This document shows positions 7,996-18,592 of a DNA stretch of 64,000 nt, piece by piece. The notes under the pieces are model-generated. The model was given only the letters and a program-made list of their open reading frames with translations. It ran no database searches and was not told the origin of the DNA. Position 1 is the stretch's first letter; each line of letters opens with the position of its first letter. Position numbers and translations under genes: made by a program. Source of the stretch: Thiolinea disciformis DSM 14473. Its GTDB lineage: Bacteria > Pseudomonadota > Gammaproteobacteria > Thiotrichales > Thiotrichaceae. Where the stretch lies: positions 1-64,000 of the forward strand of contig NZ_AQVE01000004.1 of assembly GCF_000371925.1 (NCBI RefSeq), in the 5' to 3' direction.

Positions 7996-8006
7996 CGTTG
8001 GCTCTG

Positions 8007-9590
8007 CTACTTAATGACAGGTTGTACAGAGAATGAGTGATAAGGTGGTGGCGAACTGAGTGTCCATTCCAAACCTTTTGCACCTTCCCAAACAATATCA
8101 GTGGCTTGTTTGCCTTTGCGAATAGTAGAAATCACAATATAGGCGAAAAGTAGCTGGCTGAAGCCAAAGCCGAAAGCACCAATACTAGAAATCATATTGA
8201 AGTCCGCAAATTGTACAGAATAGTCGGGAATGCGGCGGGGCATACCGGCTAAACCTAGGAAATGTTGTGGGAAAAATAGGATATTGACGAAAACAGCAGA
8301 AATCCAAAAATGAATGCGCCCTAATTTGTCGTTATACATATGGCCTGTCCATTTGGGTAGCCAGTAATAAACGGCTGCCATAATCGCAAAGACTGCACCC
8401 GGAACTAAGACATAATGGAAGTGTGCCACCACGAAATAAGTATCATGGTATTGAAAATCAACGGGTGTCATTGCCAACATGACACCGGAGAAGCCACCAA
8501 TGGTGAACATCACCACAAATCCAATCGCAAACAACATCGGTGTTTCGAAAGTCATCGAGCCTTTCCACATAGTGGCCACCCAGTTAAAGACTTTTACGCC
8601 GGTAGGAACGGCAATCAACATAGTCGCGAACATAAAGAACAGCTCAGCTTCCACCGCTAAACCAACGGTAAACATATGGTGTGCCCAGACAATGAAGGAT
8701 AAGAAGGCAATAGAGGCGGTAGCGTAAACCATGGAACTATAACCGAATAATGGCTTGCGCGCGAAGGTTGGAATGATCTGAGACACTATACCAAAGGCAG
8801 GCAAAATTAAGATATAAACTTCCGGATGACCAAAGAACCAGAAAATATGCTGGAACATCACGGGATCACCGCCACCCGCAGCACTGAAGAAGCTGGTACC
8901 GAAGTATTTGTCTGTCAGCAACATGGTTACCGCACCGGCTAAAACGGGCATGGTCGCGATTAAAAGGTAGGCGGTAATAAACCAAGTCCATACGAATAGC
9001 GGCATTTTCATATAGGTCATGCCAGGGGCACGCATATTCATAATGGTTGCGATAATATTAATCGAACCCATAATGGAAGAAATGCCAAGGAGGTGCACCG
9101 CAAAGATGAGCATCGGGAAGGAGGCGCCGGTTTGTAGTACCAAGGGCGGATACATCGTCCAGCCACCTGCGGGCGCGCCGCCATTCACGAATAAAGTAGA
9201 AATGAGAATGACCGAGGCGAAAGGCAAAATCCAGAAACTCCAGTTATTCATACGCGGTAAGGCCATATCGGGTGCTCCAATCATAATCGGAATCATCCAA
9301 TTCGCTAAGCCTACAAAGGCTGGCATTACCGCAAGGAAGATCATTACCAAGGCGTGCATGGTTGTCATCTGATTGAAGAAATCAGGGTTAACCAATTGTA
9401 GGCCGGGTTTAAATAATTCAGCACGAATAATGAGTGCCATGAGACCACCGACGAAAAACATCAGCAGCGAAAAAAGTAGATAAAGTGTTCCTATATCTTT
9501 GTGATTGGTGGTCGTGATCCAACGCATCCCACTGTTTGGCGGGCCATGGTCATGGTCGTCATGATCAACGTGTACTGCTTGCGCATTCAT
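8007..9590 (-). CDS. ctaD: Cytochrome c oxidase subunit I (aa3 type)
   Basis: 527 residues with twelve hydrophobic segments. The heme-copper motifs are intact: the [14 protein letters not shown] stretch (CuB His, crosslinked Tyr and proton-channel Glu), the WAHHMF His pair for CuB and [14 protein letters not shown] with heme a and a3 ligands. The N-terminus is His/Asp-rich ([11 protein letters not shown]). It reduces oxygen at the heme a3-CuB centre and pumps protons. The Glu in GHPEVY marks an A1-type oxidase. It follows ctaC by 39 bases, with a GGAGGA site before the ATG. Confidence 0.98.
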   Translation of the reverse strand: MNAQAVHVDHDDHDHGPPNSGMRWITTTNHKDIGTLYLLFSLLMFFVGGLMALIIRAELFKPGLQLVNPDFFNQMTTMHALVMIFLAVMPAFVGLANWMIPIMIGAPDMALPRMNNWSFWILPFASVILISTLFVNGGAPAGGWTMYPPLVLQTGASFPMLIFAVHLLGISSIMGSINIIATIMNMRAPGMTYMKMPLFVWTWFITAYLLIATMPVLAGAVTMLLTDKYFGTSFFSAAGGGDPVMFQHIFWFFGHPEVYILILPAFGIVSQIIPTFARKPLFGYSSMVYATASIAFLSFIVWAHHMFTVGLAVEAELFFMFATMLIAVPTGVKVFNWVATMWKGSMTFETPMLFAIGFVVMFTIGGFSGVMLAMTPVDFQYHDTYFVVAHFHYVLVPGAVFAIMAAVYYWLPKWTGHMYNDKLGRIHFWISAVFVNILFFPQHFLGLAGMPRRIPDYSVQFADFNMISSIGAFGFGFSQLLFAYIVISTIRKGKQATDIVWEGAKGLEWTLSSPPPYHSFSVQPVIK

Positions 9591-9629
9591 ACAATGTCCT
9601 CCAGAAATAAGTTCATCTGACGCGTACCA

Positions 9630-10760
9630 TTAACGGGCCGCTTTAACATCGGCGGGTTGCAACATATCGCCAACACTATTGCCTAAACCGTTACGCTCAA
9701 AAGTAATAACAGCGGCAATGTCAGCATCACTTAATTGATTGCCAAATGCCTGCATCGCGGTATTCGCTTTGCCGTGCAAGACAATATCGAGGTGAGCTTT
9801 AATATCGCCAGTTGCAATTTTGCTACCTGTCATCGCAGGGAATACACCCGGAATACCTTGACCGCCGGCTTGGTGGCAGGCTGAACAAGTAGTGGCATAG
9901 ACTTTGGAGCCTTTTTCAATGAGTTCTTCTTTAGTCCATTCTTTATTGCTGTCATTTTGCGCTGCGGCCATTGCGGTTTTTTGTTCAGTGACCCAGGTTT
10001 GGAAAGCGGCATCATCTAGGGCGACTACAGTAATGGGCATGTAGCCATGATCTTTGCCACATAACTCGACGCATTGACCACGGTATTCGCCGGGGGTTTT
10101 AATATTGAACCAAGTGTCATTGACGAAGCCCGGAATAGCATCTTTTTTGACCCCTAAGGCAGGCACTCCCCACGAGTGAATGACATCGTTCGAAGTGATT
10201 AACACACGAATTTTTTTACCCGCTGGAACCACTAAAGGGCTATCCACTTGGCGTAAATAGTGCTCAACACTGGCTGGGTCAATACCTGAATTTTTAACAC
10301 CAGCCTTGCGACTCTTCGTATCTAAGCTACTGAAAAATTTGATACCTTCATTCGGATACTCATACTGCCATTTCCATTGGTAGGCAGTAATTTTGACCGT
10401 CAGTTCGGAGTTGCTAGAGTCCTCCATCTTGATCAAGGCTTGAGCTGCTGGGACAGCTAGGGAGAGCAGAATAATGACAGGCACCGCAGTCCAGATAATT
10501 TCGACTTTAGTACTTTCGTGGAAAGTAGCAGCTTGATGGCCTTTGTCTTTGCGGTGATGCAGAATTGAATAGAACATTGCGCCAAAGACGACAATACCAA
10601 TAATGATGCACACCCATAGCGCCATCATATGAATGCCATAAATATCTTCACTTACCTCGGTGACCCCTGGGGTAAGATTCATTTGCCAATCGGCTTGTGC
10701 CTTGGCCGCTAGTAGCAGCGTGGCTAGTGTAGCTGTCCTTAGAAATCTCACCATAACCAT
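9630..10760 (-). CDS. ctaC: Cytochrome c oxidase subunit II with fused C-terminal cytochrome c
   Basis: 376 residues from the ATG at 10760: signal peptide (about 1-24), two membrane segments, the cupredoxin CuA domain with CVELCGKDHGYM (about 228-239) and a C-terminal class I cytochrome c with CSACH near residue 290 and an axial Met in the following domain (NTAMQAFG). The fusion makes this a caa3-like subunit II, able to receive electrons through its own heme. A TTG 18 bases upstream is open, but the GGAGG site lies between it and the ATG, so the ATG was chosen. First core subunit gene of the operon. Confidence 0.96.
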   Translation of the reverse strand: MVMVRFLRTATLATLLLAAKAQADWQMNLTPGVTEVSEDIYGIHMMALWVCIIIGIVVFGAMFYSILHHRKDKGHQAATFHESTKVEIIWTAVPVIILLSLAVPAAQALIKMEDSSNSELTVKITAYQWKWQYEYPNEGIKFFSSLDTKSRKAGVKNSGIDPASVEHYLRQVDSPLVVPAGKKIRVLITSNDVIHSWGVPALGVKKDAIPGFVNDTWFNIKTPGEYRGQCVELCGKDHGYMPITVVALDDAAFQTWVTEQKTAMAAAQNDSNKEWTKEELIEKGSKVYATTCSACHQAGGQGIPGVFPAMTGSKIATGDIKAHLDIVLHGKANTAMQAFGNQLSDADIAAVITFERNGLGNSVGDMLQPADVKAAR

Positions 10761-10836
10761 GCTTCGGTTTCCTCCCAATCAAGGTAATACTTTCTTCTAG
10801 CGCGGCTCAGCTTTTTGCATGAGCGCTTATTAATAG

Positions 10837-11049
10837 CTAACTGCGTTTATCTTTTGCTGGAGCTTGTTTCGTATCGAAAGCGGCCATCTGCTCTAGGGTA
10901 GAACCGTAAGCACGGCCTAAACGCTTCAATTCGTCTAGTTCGTGCATAGAGGCCGGTTCACCCGAGGCTGCAATAGCCTTTTGCACTTTTTGCATTTTCT
11001 TAATCAGGTCTTGTAAATGCTTATTTAACTGTTGGTAAGTGTCAGTCAT
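10837..11049 (-). CDS. Small hypothetical protein in the cox operon
   Basis: 70 residues, soluble and helical by appearance (MTDTYQQLNKHLQDLIKKMQ, then an Ala/Glu-rich second helix, and a Lys-rich tail). It sits two bases after the DUF2970 gene and 76 bases before ctaC, so it is in the operon. I do not recognise a family. A role in oxidase expression or assembly is only suggested by position. Confidence 0.6.
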   Translation of the reverse strand: MTDTYQQLNKHLQDLIKKMQKVQKAIAASGEPASMHELDELKRLGRAYGSTLEQMAAFDTKQAPAKDKRS

Positions 11050-11051
11050 GA

Positions 11052-11291
11052 CTAAACCCCTGAGGCTGCACTACTTAGTACCCATTGCACTAAGAGCCAA
11101 ACGACGACCATAAACAAGACAGTGACAACAGCTCCAGCAATGAAAAAATGCCAAAATTTTCCGCTTTGAAAATCGCGTTCTAAATTACTGCGTTTTTGTA
11201 CACCCGCTAAACCGGCTAAGGCGCTTTTAAACACTGTCCAACTGGTGACAGTTTCATTGGCTGGTGTAGTGGATTTCGGTGCTTTATCCAT
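11052..11291 (-). CDS. DUF2970 family small membrane protein
   Basis: 79 residues: a polar N-terminal half with WTVFKSALAGLAGVQKRSN and ERDFQSGKFWHF, then one long hydrophobic helix (about 50-72). This matches the DUF2970 pattern (W-x-V-x-K-S-x-L-A-x-x-G-V-Q, ERDF). DUF2970 genes are frequent companions of cox and ctaB genes in beta- and gammaproteobacteria; no function is proven. It lies between ctaB (12 bases) and the 70-residue gene (2 bases). Confidence 0.8.
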   Translation of the reverse strand: MDKAPKSTTPANETVTSWTVFKSALAGLAGVQKRSNLERDFQSGKFWHFFIAGAVVTVLFMVVVWLLVQWVLSSAASGV

Positions 11292-11303
11292 GGCTTTTAA
11301 TCG

Positions 11304-12212
11304 CTATGCCCATTTGAGAAATAGGCTGAGATAATGATCCGCTAGCAAGAAGGCGAAGAGTGCTGTCAAGTAGAAAATCGAGTAGCCAAAGGTTTTCATC
11401 GCGTGCTGATCGCCTTTGCTACGATACAAAACCAAGGCGTGATACAGAAAGCCAGCGCCTAAGGCCGAGGCAGCTACCAAATACAATAACCCGCTCATAA
11501 ACGTCAAATAAGGCAGTATGCTAATGATCACCAACAAAATGGTATAAAGCACGATCTGCAATTTAGTGAAGTCTACCCCATGGGTCACAGGCAACATCGG
11601 CAAGCCCGCCCGCGCATAGTCTTGTTTGCGCTTTATCGCCAATGGCCAGAAATGCGGCGGTGTCCAGACGAAGATAATCAAAAACAGTAGGAGCGCTTGT
11701 AGGTGTAATTCGCCGGTAATCGCTGTCCAGCCTAAAATCGGGGGAGCGGCTCCCGCAGCCCCACCAATCACGATATTTTGCGGGGTATTGCGCTTGAGGA
11801 ATACAGTGTAAATAACTGCATAACCAATCATGGAGCTTAAGGTCAAAATGGCAGTGAGGGGGTTAACCAACAACACCAAGATGAGAGCAGATAAAGTGGC
11901 AAGGCTTAAGGCAAAGATGGTTACATGGCTAGCCTTTAATTCACCACTGGCCACAGGGCGTGCACGGGTGCGATCCATGTGCTGGTCTAGTTCGCGATCA
12001 ATCACATGATTTAAGGCAGCGCCGGCGGCCGCCGCTAGGCCAATACCCACGAGGCCGAAGATAAGTTTATCAAAGGGAAGGAATCCCTCTGTGGACAGCA
12101 ACATACCCACAAAGGCGGTGAAGAGAATCAGATAAACAACTTTGGGCTTGCAGCATTCGTAATAAGCGTGCAAGGAGTGATGCGCAACACGATCAACGAT
12201 TTGAGTGCTCAT
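11304..12212 (-). CDS. ctaB: Protoheme IX farnesyltransferase (heme O synthase)
   Basis: 302 residues, an integral membrane UbiA-type prenyltransferase with about nine helices. The prenyl-diphosphate/Mg site appears as NHVIDRELDQHMDRTRARP (about 68-86), and a second acidic loop follows TPPHFWPLAIKRKQDYARAG (about 184-203). It farnesylates heme b to heme O, the precursor of heme A used by the neighbouring oxidase. Its start overlaps the DUF2244 stop by four bases, so the two are translationally coupled. ctaA, the next step, lies in the divergent unit. Confidence 0.96.
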   Translation of the reverse strand: MSTQIVDRVAHHSLHAYYECCKPKVVYLILFTAFVGMLLSTEGFLPFDKLIFGLVGIGLAAAAGAALNHVIDRELDQHMDRTRARPVASGELKASHVTIFALSLATLSALILVLLVNPLTAILTLSSMIGYAVIYTVFLKRNTPQNIVIGGAAGAAPPILGWTAITGELHLQALLLFLIIFVWTPPHFWPLAIKRKQDYARAGLPMLPVTHGVDFTKLQIVLYTILLVIISILPYLTFMSGLLYLVAASALGAGFLYHALVLYRSKGDQHAMKTFGYSIFYLTALFAFLLADHYLSLFLKWA

Positions 12213-12688
12213 GAATCTCCTCCTAATTGTGGTTGTTTTGCGTCAGTTATCGCTGCTCGTAACGCCTTAGCGAGATCACTACGCTCTTCTTGCGTTAAAA
12301 AGCTGGCTAACTCAATCCACGTACCTTGCATTCCCACCAACAAGCGCGAGCCGTGTAAGGGAGCATTTGTATTGGGTTTTAAATCTACCCTCACCCAATG
12401 CAAGGGAAAATTCCAGTGACGCGGAGCGTGAGCCTCTTCGTGATGAATGGTTAAACGATCTTGATCAATAACCACTCGCTCTCGAATTTGGTTGCGTTTG
12501 GCCACATAAGCAAACGCATACACGGCCAACAATAAATCTGCTCCTAAAAATGGCATGACTGGCCAAAAACCTTGTGCAGCTAGACCTAGCGCTATGAAAC
12601 CCATCAAACCCGCCAACACCCACAAGAAGTTACGTCGACCAGTATGGCTGAGTGAACAATTAGGCTGAATCACAAATTCGCGAGGCAT
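12209..12688 (-). CDS. DUF2244 domain membrane protein, first gene of the cox operon
   Basis: 159 residues with two adjacent hydrophobic segments (about 22-42 and 45-63) near the N-terminus and a mostly beta-type C-terminal part (RVVIDQDRLTIHHEE, then LHWVRVDLKP). The pattern fits DUF2244, a family found beside cox genes in alpha- and gammaproteobacteria. It is first in the minus-strand operon and shares ATGA with ctaB. Function unknown; probably oxidase-associated. Confidence 0.8.
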   Translation of the reverse strand: MPREFVIQPNCSLSHTGRRNFLWVLAGLMGFIALGLAAQGFWPVMPFLGADLLLAVYAFAYVAKRNQIRERVVIDQDRLTIHHEEAHAPRHWNFPLHWVRVDLKPNTNAPLHGSRLLVGMQGTWIELASFLTQEERSDLAKALRAAITDAKQPQLGGDS

Positions 12689-12739
12689 ATGAGTTTTTCA
12701 CTCCTGTTGGCTACGCGTTTGAGCTAGATCAATGAATTT

Positions 12740-12769
12740 ATTCTAGGCATATGCTTTGCGTTTGGGCAA
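12740..12769 (-). promoter_or_regulatory. Possible sigma-70 promoter of the cox operon
   Basis: On the minus strand TTGCCC (12769-12764) and TAGAAT (12745-12740) are separated by 18 bases, about 50 bases before the DUF2244 start. The -10 matches consensus at five of six positions and the -35 at four. The surrounding AT-rich region is the only sizeable gap upstream of the operon. Confidence 0.4.
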
Positions 12770-12839
12770 TAGAATTATTTTTTTATTTTTAAAACTAAAG
12801 AAATTTTTTATTCTGTGCAAAGAAATCATCCCGCACTAT

Positions 12840-12868
12840 TTGTCATCAAGGCCAATTTTGTCTATAAG
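12840..12868 (+). promoter_or_regulatory. Sigma-70-like promoter for the tlpA-ctaA unit
   Basis: TTGTCA (12840-12845), a 17-base spacer and TATAAG (12863-12868), each one base from consensus, 45 bases before the start of the thioredoxin-like gene. Spacing and position are ideal. It is divergent from the cox operon, so both units could be controlled from the same 220-base region. Confidence 0.6.
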
Positions 12869-12913
12869 CAAAGCTAAACACTTAGCGCGTTACTAGCAAA
12901 GAGGAGAGTGACC

Positions 12914-13414
12914 ATGCAGTTTGGTAGTGTCTTGGAGTCGCGTTATCTGCGTTATGGTCTGTGGGTTTTGGTATTTGTGGCAGGCCTTGGCGTCGCATGG
13001 GGGACACGTCCAGTACAAGTTCGCCATTTGCAACTCATGACGTTAAATGGTGAGTCGCTGAGCATACCGAACCAGCAATTAACTTGGGTGAATTTTTGGT
13101 CTGTTTCTTGCGCCAGTTGTATGACCGAATTACCACTGCTTGAAAAAATGGCACAAGAATACCAAGGACGGGTTGCGGTGGTAGGTGTGGCTGCGGCGTA
13201 TGATCCTCCTAATGCGATTGTCGAAACTAAAGAGCGCTTGGCGCTGACAATGCCCTTAGCCCTAGATTTAAATCGGGTCGCGGCGCGTTCTTTTCCCAAC
13301 AATGATGTAGTTCCCACGCATTATCTCGTGAACGAAAAAGGGCATATTTTGCTGAGTTTGCGCGGTGAAGTGAGTGAAAAAACTATGCGCGATGCCCTTA
13401 AGCAGCATTTGTAA
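12914..13414 (+). CDS. Membrane-anchored TlpA-like thiol:disulfide oxidoreductase
   Basis: 166 residues: one N-terminal membrane segment (about 12-28) and a periplasmic thioredoxin-fold domain with VNFWSVSCASCMTELPLLEK, where the CxxC is Cys-Ala-Ser-Cys, and a VPTHYLVNEKG stretch containing the expected cis-Pro. TlpA proteins reduce cysteines of cytochrome c, CuA or Sco partners. Beside cox and ctaA it most likely supports oxidase assembly. The ATG at 12914 follows GAGGAG at good distance; a GTG six bases earlier overlaps that site. It is 25 bases before ctaA. Confidence 0.85.
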   Translation: MQFGSVLESRYLRYGLWVLVFVAGLGVAWGTRPVQVRHLQLMTLNGESLSIPNQQLTWVNFWSVSCASCMTELPLLEKMAQEYQGRVAVVGVAAAYDPPNAIVETKERLALTMPLALDLNRVAARSFPNNDVVPTHYLVNEKGHILLSLRGEVSEKTMRDALKQHL

Positions 13415-13439
13415 TTTCCAACCGGAAGGCTAAAGTAAG

Positions 13440-14453
13440 ATGCCCATACTGTATCGTCGTTTAATTTTTATTACCTTATTACTGACGGTCGTGGTGATTG
13501 TCCTAGGTGCTTATACGCGTCTTTCAGATGCAGGTTTGGGTTGCCCAGATTGGCCGGGCTGTTATGGGCATTTAACCGTGCCGGAGCAGGTGACTGATCC
13601 GCAATATGATCGGCCTTTAGAAGCTCGTAAGGCATGGATTGAAATGATTCATCGCTATGTCGCTAGCAGCTTAGGGCTATTAATCTTAGCGATTTTCTTT
13701 TTAACACTACGTCATAAACAACAACTTCATCAAAGCCTTGTTCTGCCTAGTTTGTTAGTGGTAGTGGTTATTTTTCAAGGTTTGTTGGGCATGTGGACGG
13801 TGACTAAATTACTCAGTCCGGTAGTCGTAACCGCGCATTTATTGGGTGGGTTGACAACCTTATCCTTGCTTTGGCTGTTATGGTTAAGCCAAGAACGCAA
13901 GGCTAAAGCGAATTATCAGCCGTTACAGACCCAAGCTTTTTCTGGCTTACGTGCCATGGCCTTAGTCGTATTATTATTGGTGATTGGGCAGATTTTTTTA
14001 GGCGGTTGGACTAGCACCCATTATGCCGCTGTCGCTTGCGGTGTCAGTTTCCCCGAATGTCATGGTGAGCTTTGGCCACCTGCCGATTTTGCTGAAGGCT
14101 TCTCAATTCATATGCAAGATAATGTCGACTATCAATATGGGATTCTTGGCAACCCTGCGCGCACCGCTATTCACCTTTCGCACCGTGCTGGCGCCTTAGT
14201 GGTTTTTCTAGTAGTGGGTGGTTTTTCCTTGTGGCTTTGGCTTAAACGACGGGTGTTAGTGGGTTTTTTACCCATTTGGATGATAGCGATGTTGTTGCTA
14301 CAACTGAGTTTGGGGATTATGAATGTCGTATTGGCTTTGCCTTTAGGGGTGGCGGTAGCGCATACCGCAGGGGCGGCAATACTGTTATTGATGATGATAA
14401 AACTCAATGAGCAACTGGCTTATCCACCCATCGAGCTAGCAGCTCAGCGCTGA
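13440..14453 (+). CDS. ctaA: Heme A synthase (CtaA/Cox15)
   Basis: 337 residues with eight membrane helices. N-terminal LGAYTRLSDAGLGCPDWPGCYG is the Cox15/CtaA signature, with a Cys pair in the loop. Paired His heme ligands are seen in MIHRYVASSLG, VTAHLLGG, LSHRAGALV and AHTAGAA. It oxidises the C8 methyl of heme O to give heme A. The enzyme ahead of it in the pathway, CtaB, is encoded in the divergent operon. hemB follows after 47 bases without a visible terminator and may be co-transcribed. Confidence 0.96.
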   Translation: MPILYRRLIFITLLLTVVVIVLGAYTRLSDAGLGCPDWPGCYGHLTVPEQVTDPQYDRPLEARKAWIEMIHRYVASSLGLLILAIFFLTLRHKQQLHQSLVLPSLLVVVVIFQGLLGMWTVTKLLSPVVVTAHLLGGLTTLSLLWLLWLSQERKAKANYQPLQTQAFSGLRAMALVVLLLVIGQIFLGGWTSTHYAAVACGVSFPECHGELWPPADFAEGFSIHMQDNVDYQYGILGNPARTAIHLSHRAGALVVFLVVGGFSLWLWLKRRVLVGFLPIWMIAMLLLQLSLGIMNVVLALPLGVAVAHTAGAAILLLMMIKLNEQLAYPPIELAAQR

Positions 14454-14497
14454 AATAAGGCACAATATTGACCTTCTCACTCTCCTGTAAAGGTTGA

Positions 14498-15511
<1,014 letters not shown>

Positions 15512-15636
15512 GCGCAAAAAACTCATTACACTATGCTCCATGGCGGCCAGCATTCAGCTACGGTTTGTTCGTGGCTGCAACAATGACACACTGCATGATT
15601 TTTGGGCTAATTGATAAAAAGTATGAGGCGTAACCC

Positions 15637-16389
15637 ATGATCGAACTTATTAAGGCAGGTGGCTGGATGATGTATCCCATCATCTTGGCCTCTGTTATTG
15701 CTGTGGCGATTATTATTGAACGGTTTCTCGCCTTAAGGCGTAGCAAAGTTATTCCCCAAACTGCTATCGATCAAGCCAAGCAATTAGCTGCTTCCGGTCA
15801 TGCCGATCCCCAAGCACTTGAGCAATTACGTGATGGCTCCATGATTGGTAAGGTATTAGCCGCCGGTTTGGCGAGTAGTAGTTTGCCGCGTCATATCATG
15901 AAAGAAAATGTGGAGGAAGCAGGGCGCCACATTGCGCATTATTTAGAACGTTATCTGCCTGCGTTGGCGACAATTGGGGCAATTTCCCCTCTCATGGGTT
16001 TACAAGGGACCGTGTTTGGGATGATTGGCTCGTTTCAACAGATCTCCAAAGCGGGTGTGAATGACCCCTCAGTGGTATCAGGCGGTATTGCCGAAGCTTT
16101 AATTACGACAGCAGCGGGTATTACGGTCGCTTTGTTAGCAGTCATTTTTCACCGCTATTTCAAAGCGCGTGTGGATAATTATGTTGTGCGTATGGAAGAG
16201 GAAGCCGTAAAGCTTATTGAGTTAGTGAATCAAGTTAATACGCGCCGTAGCGCTCCAACGCCACCCACGGCTATGCCTAGTGCTGCTGCGCAAGCACATG
16301 TACCCAGTGCGACTGCTGCGCAATCCTCAGCGAATGAACGCGCCGCTGCGGCTATTGCTGCTGCACGTCAGCGTATGAAGAGTGGCTAA
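15637..16389 (+). CDS. exbB: MotA/TolQ/ExbB proton-channel family protein
   Basis: 250 residues with three membrane segments (about 11-29, 108-130 and 155-178) and the family core GAISPLMGLQGTVFGMIGSF. The C-terminus is extended by an Ala/Pro/Ser-rich tail (from about 205). ExbB/TolQ proteins form the proton-conducting stator that energises TonB- or Tol-type work across the periplasm. It is directly followed by exbD (3 bases) and then msbA-lpxK, an arrangement common in gammaproteobacteria where this pair is not next to tonB. The actual energy-receiving partner is not in the window. Confidence 0.9.
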   Translation: MIELIKAGGWMMYPIILASVIAVAIIIERFLALRRSKVIPQTAIDQAKQLAASGHADPQALEQLRDGSMIGKVLAAGLASSSLPRHIMKENVEEAGRHIAHYLERYLPALATIGAISPLMGLQGTVFGMIGSFQQISKAGVNDPSVVSGGIAEALITTAAGITVALLAVIFHRYFKARVDNYVVRMEEEAVKLIELVNQVNTRRSAPTPPTAMPSAAAQAHVPSATAAQSSANERAAAAIAAARQRMKSG

Positions 16390-16392
16390 ATT

Positions 16393-16833
16393 ATGAACTT
16401 TCGCCCTACTGGTAAATCCAGTTCTTATATGGAAGTTATTGATGTGACTTCGATGATTGACGTGGTATTTGTGATTTTGATTTTCTTTATGCTTACCACT
16501 ACATTTAGTCACAACACTGCCCTTAAAGTCGCTTTGCCAACAGCAACGAATTCAGTGACCACCGCTGAAGAGCAAAAGTTAGAGCTCCTAATTGATGGGC
16601 AAGGGCGCTACTATGTGAATGGGCGTGAAGTACTGAATAATAAGCCTGAAACTTTATTTCAAGCCATGACGCAATTGCTGAATGAAATGGATAAAACGCC
16701 ACCCTTAGTGATTTCAGCGGATGCAGGTGTTAATTATCAGTCTGTTGTGACCGCGATGGATATTGCTGGGCGTTTAGGCCTAACTCAGGTATCGTTAGCG
16801 ACAACGCAGACGGAACGAAAAAAGCAGGAGTAG
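16393..16833 (+). CDS. exbD: ExbD/TolR family protein
   Basis: 146 residues: short cytoplasmic N-terminus, one membrane helix (about 20-40) with the essential proton-carrying Asp23 in VTSMIDVVFVILIFFML, and a periplasmic domain (about 60-140). With ExbB it forms the proton-driven motor. It is one base before msbA, so the motor and lipid A genes form one operon. Confidence 0.92.
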   Translation: MNFRPTGKSSSYMEVIDVTSMIDVVFVILIFFMLTTTFSHNTALKVALPTATNSVTTAEEQKLELLIDGQGRYYVNGREVLNNKPETLFQAMTQLLNEMDKTPPLVISADAGVNYQSVVTAMDIAGRLGLTQVSLATTQTERKKQE

Positions 16834-16834
16834 C

Positions 16835-18592
16835 ATGGCGCAAGAGCGCGTAGCAGGCTGGCAGGTTTATCGTAGGCTCATCAGATATTCGATCGTTTAT
16901 TGGCCTTATCTCGTCATAGCAGTAGTGGGTTTGATAGCGGGTGCGTTAATGCAACCGCTGTTTGCTTGGGTGATTGGCCCACTACTCGATAAAGCCATCT
17001 TACAGCGTGATCCAGTCGTCATTCAGTGGTTGCCCTTAGGTATTTTGGGTATTTTTTTCATCCGTGGCATTGCCATGTTTGTTTCCAGTTATTGCATGGC
17101 CTTGGTGGGACGTAGCGTCGTGCAAACGATACGTGGTGATGTATTCCGCCATTTATTACATTTACCGGTGGCATATTTTCAGCAACATCCTCCTGGAAAA
17201 TTGCTCTCGCAACTTACCCATTATACTGACCAGTTAGCTAATGCGTCGACACGCGGCGTAACGGTTCTGATTCAAGAAACCGCGACCGTGATTGGTCTGT
17301 TAGGCTTAATGTTTTATCGAAGCTGGCAATTGTCGCTTGGCTTTCTACTCATTATTCCTTTAATTGTCTTGGTGATTTTGTATGCCACCAAGCGTTTGCG
17401 GCGTTTAAGCAAACGGGCGCAAAACTCGATGAGTGATGTCACGCAAATCGGCAATGAAGTAATTCGCGGTTATCGTGTAGCGCGGATTTTTGGTGGTGAG
17501 GCGTATGAAGCGCAGCGTTTTGAGGCGGTGAGCCGTCAGAATATGCAGCTTGAGATGAAGCGCCTAATGACCGAATTATTAAGTACGCCCTTGGTGCAGT
17601 TTTTAGTGGCAGTCGCTCTAGCGGCAATGGTGTATATCGCCACACGTCCTAGCACGCTGGATACACTTTCACCAGGGATTTTTATGTCTTTTATCTCTGC
17701 GATGATTTTTCTCTTAACACCGCTACGCAATCTTACCCAACTTAATGCGCAACTCCAAACGGCGATAGCCGCTGGCGAAAGTGTCTTCAAACTATTAGAT
17801 GAACCTAGCGAGCCAGATCAAGGTCAGCTGCTACCGGAACGTGTCAGTGGGCGTGTAGTATTTGATCAAGTGGGTTTTAGTTATGAACAAACGGACAAGC
17901 CCGCCTTAAAAAATATTAGTTTCAGCGTAGAGGCGGGGCAAAAAATTGCTTTAGTAGGACGTTCGGGGAGCGGTAAAACGACTTTAGCTAATTTGTTAGT
18001 GCGTTTTTATGATTATCAGCAGGGAAATATCTATCTAGATGGAATGAAATTGCCCGATATTAAACTCAAAGCACTACGCCAACAGATGGCTTATGTGGGG
18101 CAAGACATTGTGCTGTTTAATGATACCGTGCGGAATAATATCGCTTATGGTGTTATGCAGTCAGCTTCTGAAGAGCGCATTCTGGCGGCAGCTAAAGCGG
18201 CTCACGCACTAGAGTTTATTGAACAATTACCCCAAGGTTTGAACACCGTCATTGGTGATAATGGCGTCATGCTATCGGGTGGACAACGTCAACGTTTAGC
18301 GATTGCGCGCGCGATTTTGGCGGATGCACCTATTTTGATTTTAGATGAAGCCACCTCAGCCCTAGATACCGAGTCTGAGCGTCAGATTAAGGCGGGTTTG
18401 GATCATTTATTGCGAGGCCGTACCACGTTTATGATTGCGCACCGTTTGTCGACCATTGAAAATGCGGATCGTATTGTAGTACTGGATGCTGGTGAAATGG
18501 TGGAGTCGGGTACACATACTGAGTTAATTAGGCTAAATGGCCACTATGCTAAATTATATGCTGCTCAATTTAACGAGCCATTAGCTGCATGA
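16835..18592 (+). CDS. msbA: Lipid A export ABC transporter MsbA
   Basis: 585 residues with a six-helix membrane domain (about 20-315) fused to an ATPase. Walker A GRSGSGKTTL (about 376-385), signature LSGGQRQRLAIARAIL and Walker B ILILDEATSALD are all intact, with the switch His in MIAHRLST. MsbA flips lipid A-core from the inner to the outer leaflet of the inner membrane. The link to lpxK (ATGA overlap) supports lipid A rather than a drug substrate. Confidence 0.95.
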   Translation: MAQERVAGWQVYRRLIRYSIVYWPYLVIAVVGLIAGALMQPLFAWVIGPLLDKAILQRDPVVIQWLPLGILGIFFIRGIAMFVSSYCMALVGRSVVQTIRGDVFRHLLHLPVAYFQQHPPGKLLSQLTHYTDQLANASTRGVTVLIQETATVIGLLGLMFYRSWQLSLGFLLIIPLIVLVILYATKRLRRLSKRAQNSMSDVTQIGNEVIRGYRVARIFGGEAYEAQRFEAVSRQNMQLEMKRLMTELLSTPLVQFLVAVALAAMVYIATRPSTLDTLSPGIFMSFISAMIFLLTPLRNLTQLNAQLQTAIAAGESVFKLLDEPSEPDQGQLLPERVSGRVVFDQVGFSYEQTDKPALKNISFSVEAGQKIALVGRSGSGKTTLANLLVRFYDYQQGNIYLDGMKLPDIKLKALRQQMAYVGQDIVLFNDTVRNNIAYGVMQSASEERILAAAKAAHALEFIEQLPQGLNTVIGDNGVMLSGGQRQRLAIARAILADAPILILDEATSALDTESERQIKAGLDHLLRGRTTFMIAHRLSTIENADRIVVLDAGEMVESGTHTELIRLNGHYAKLYAAQFNEPLAA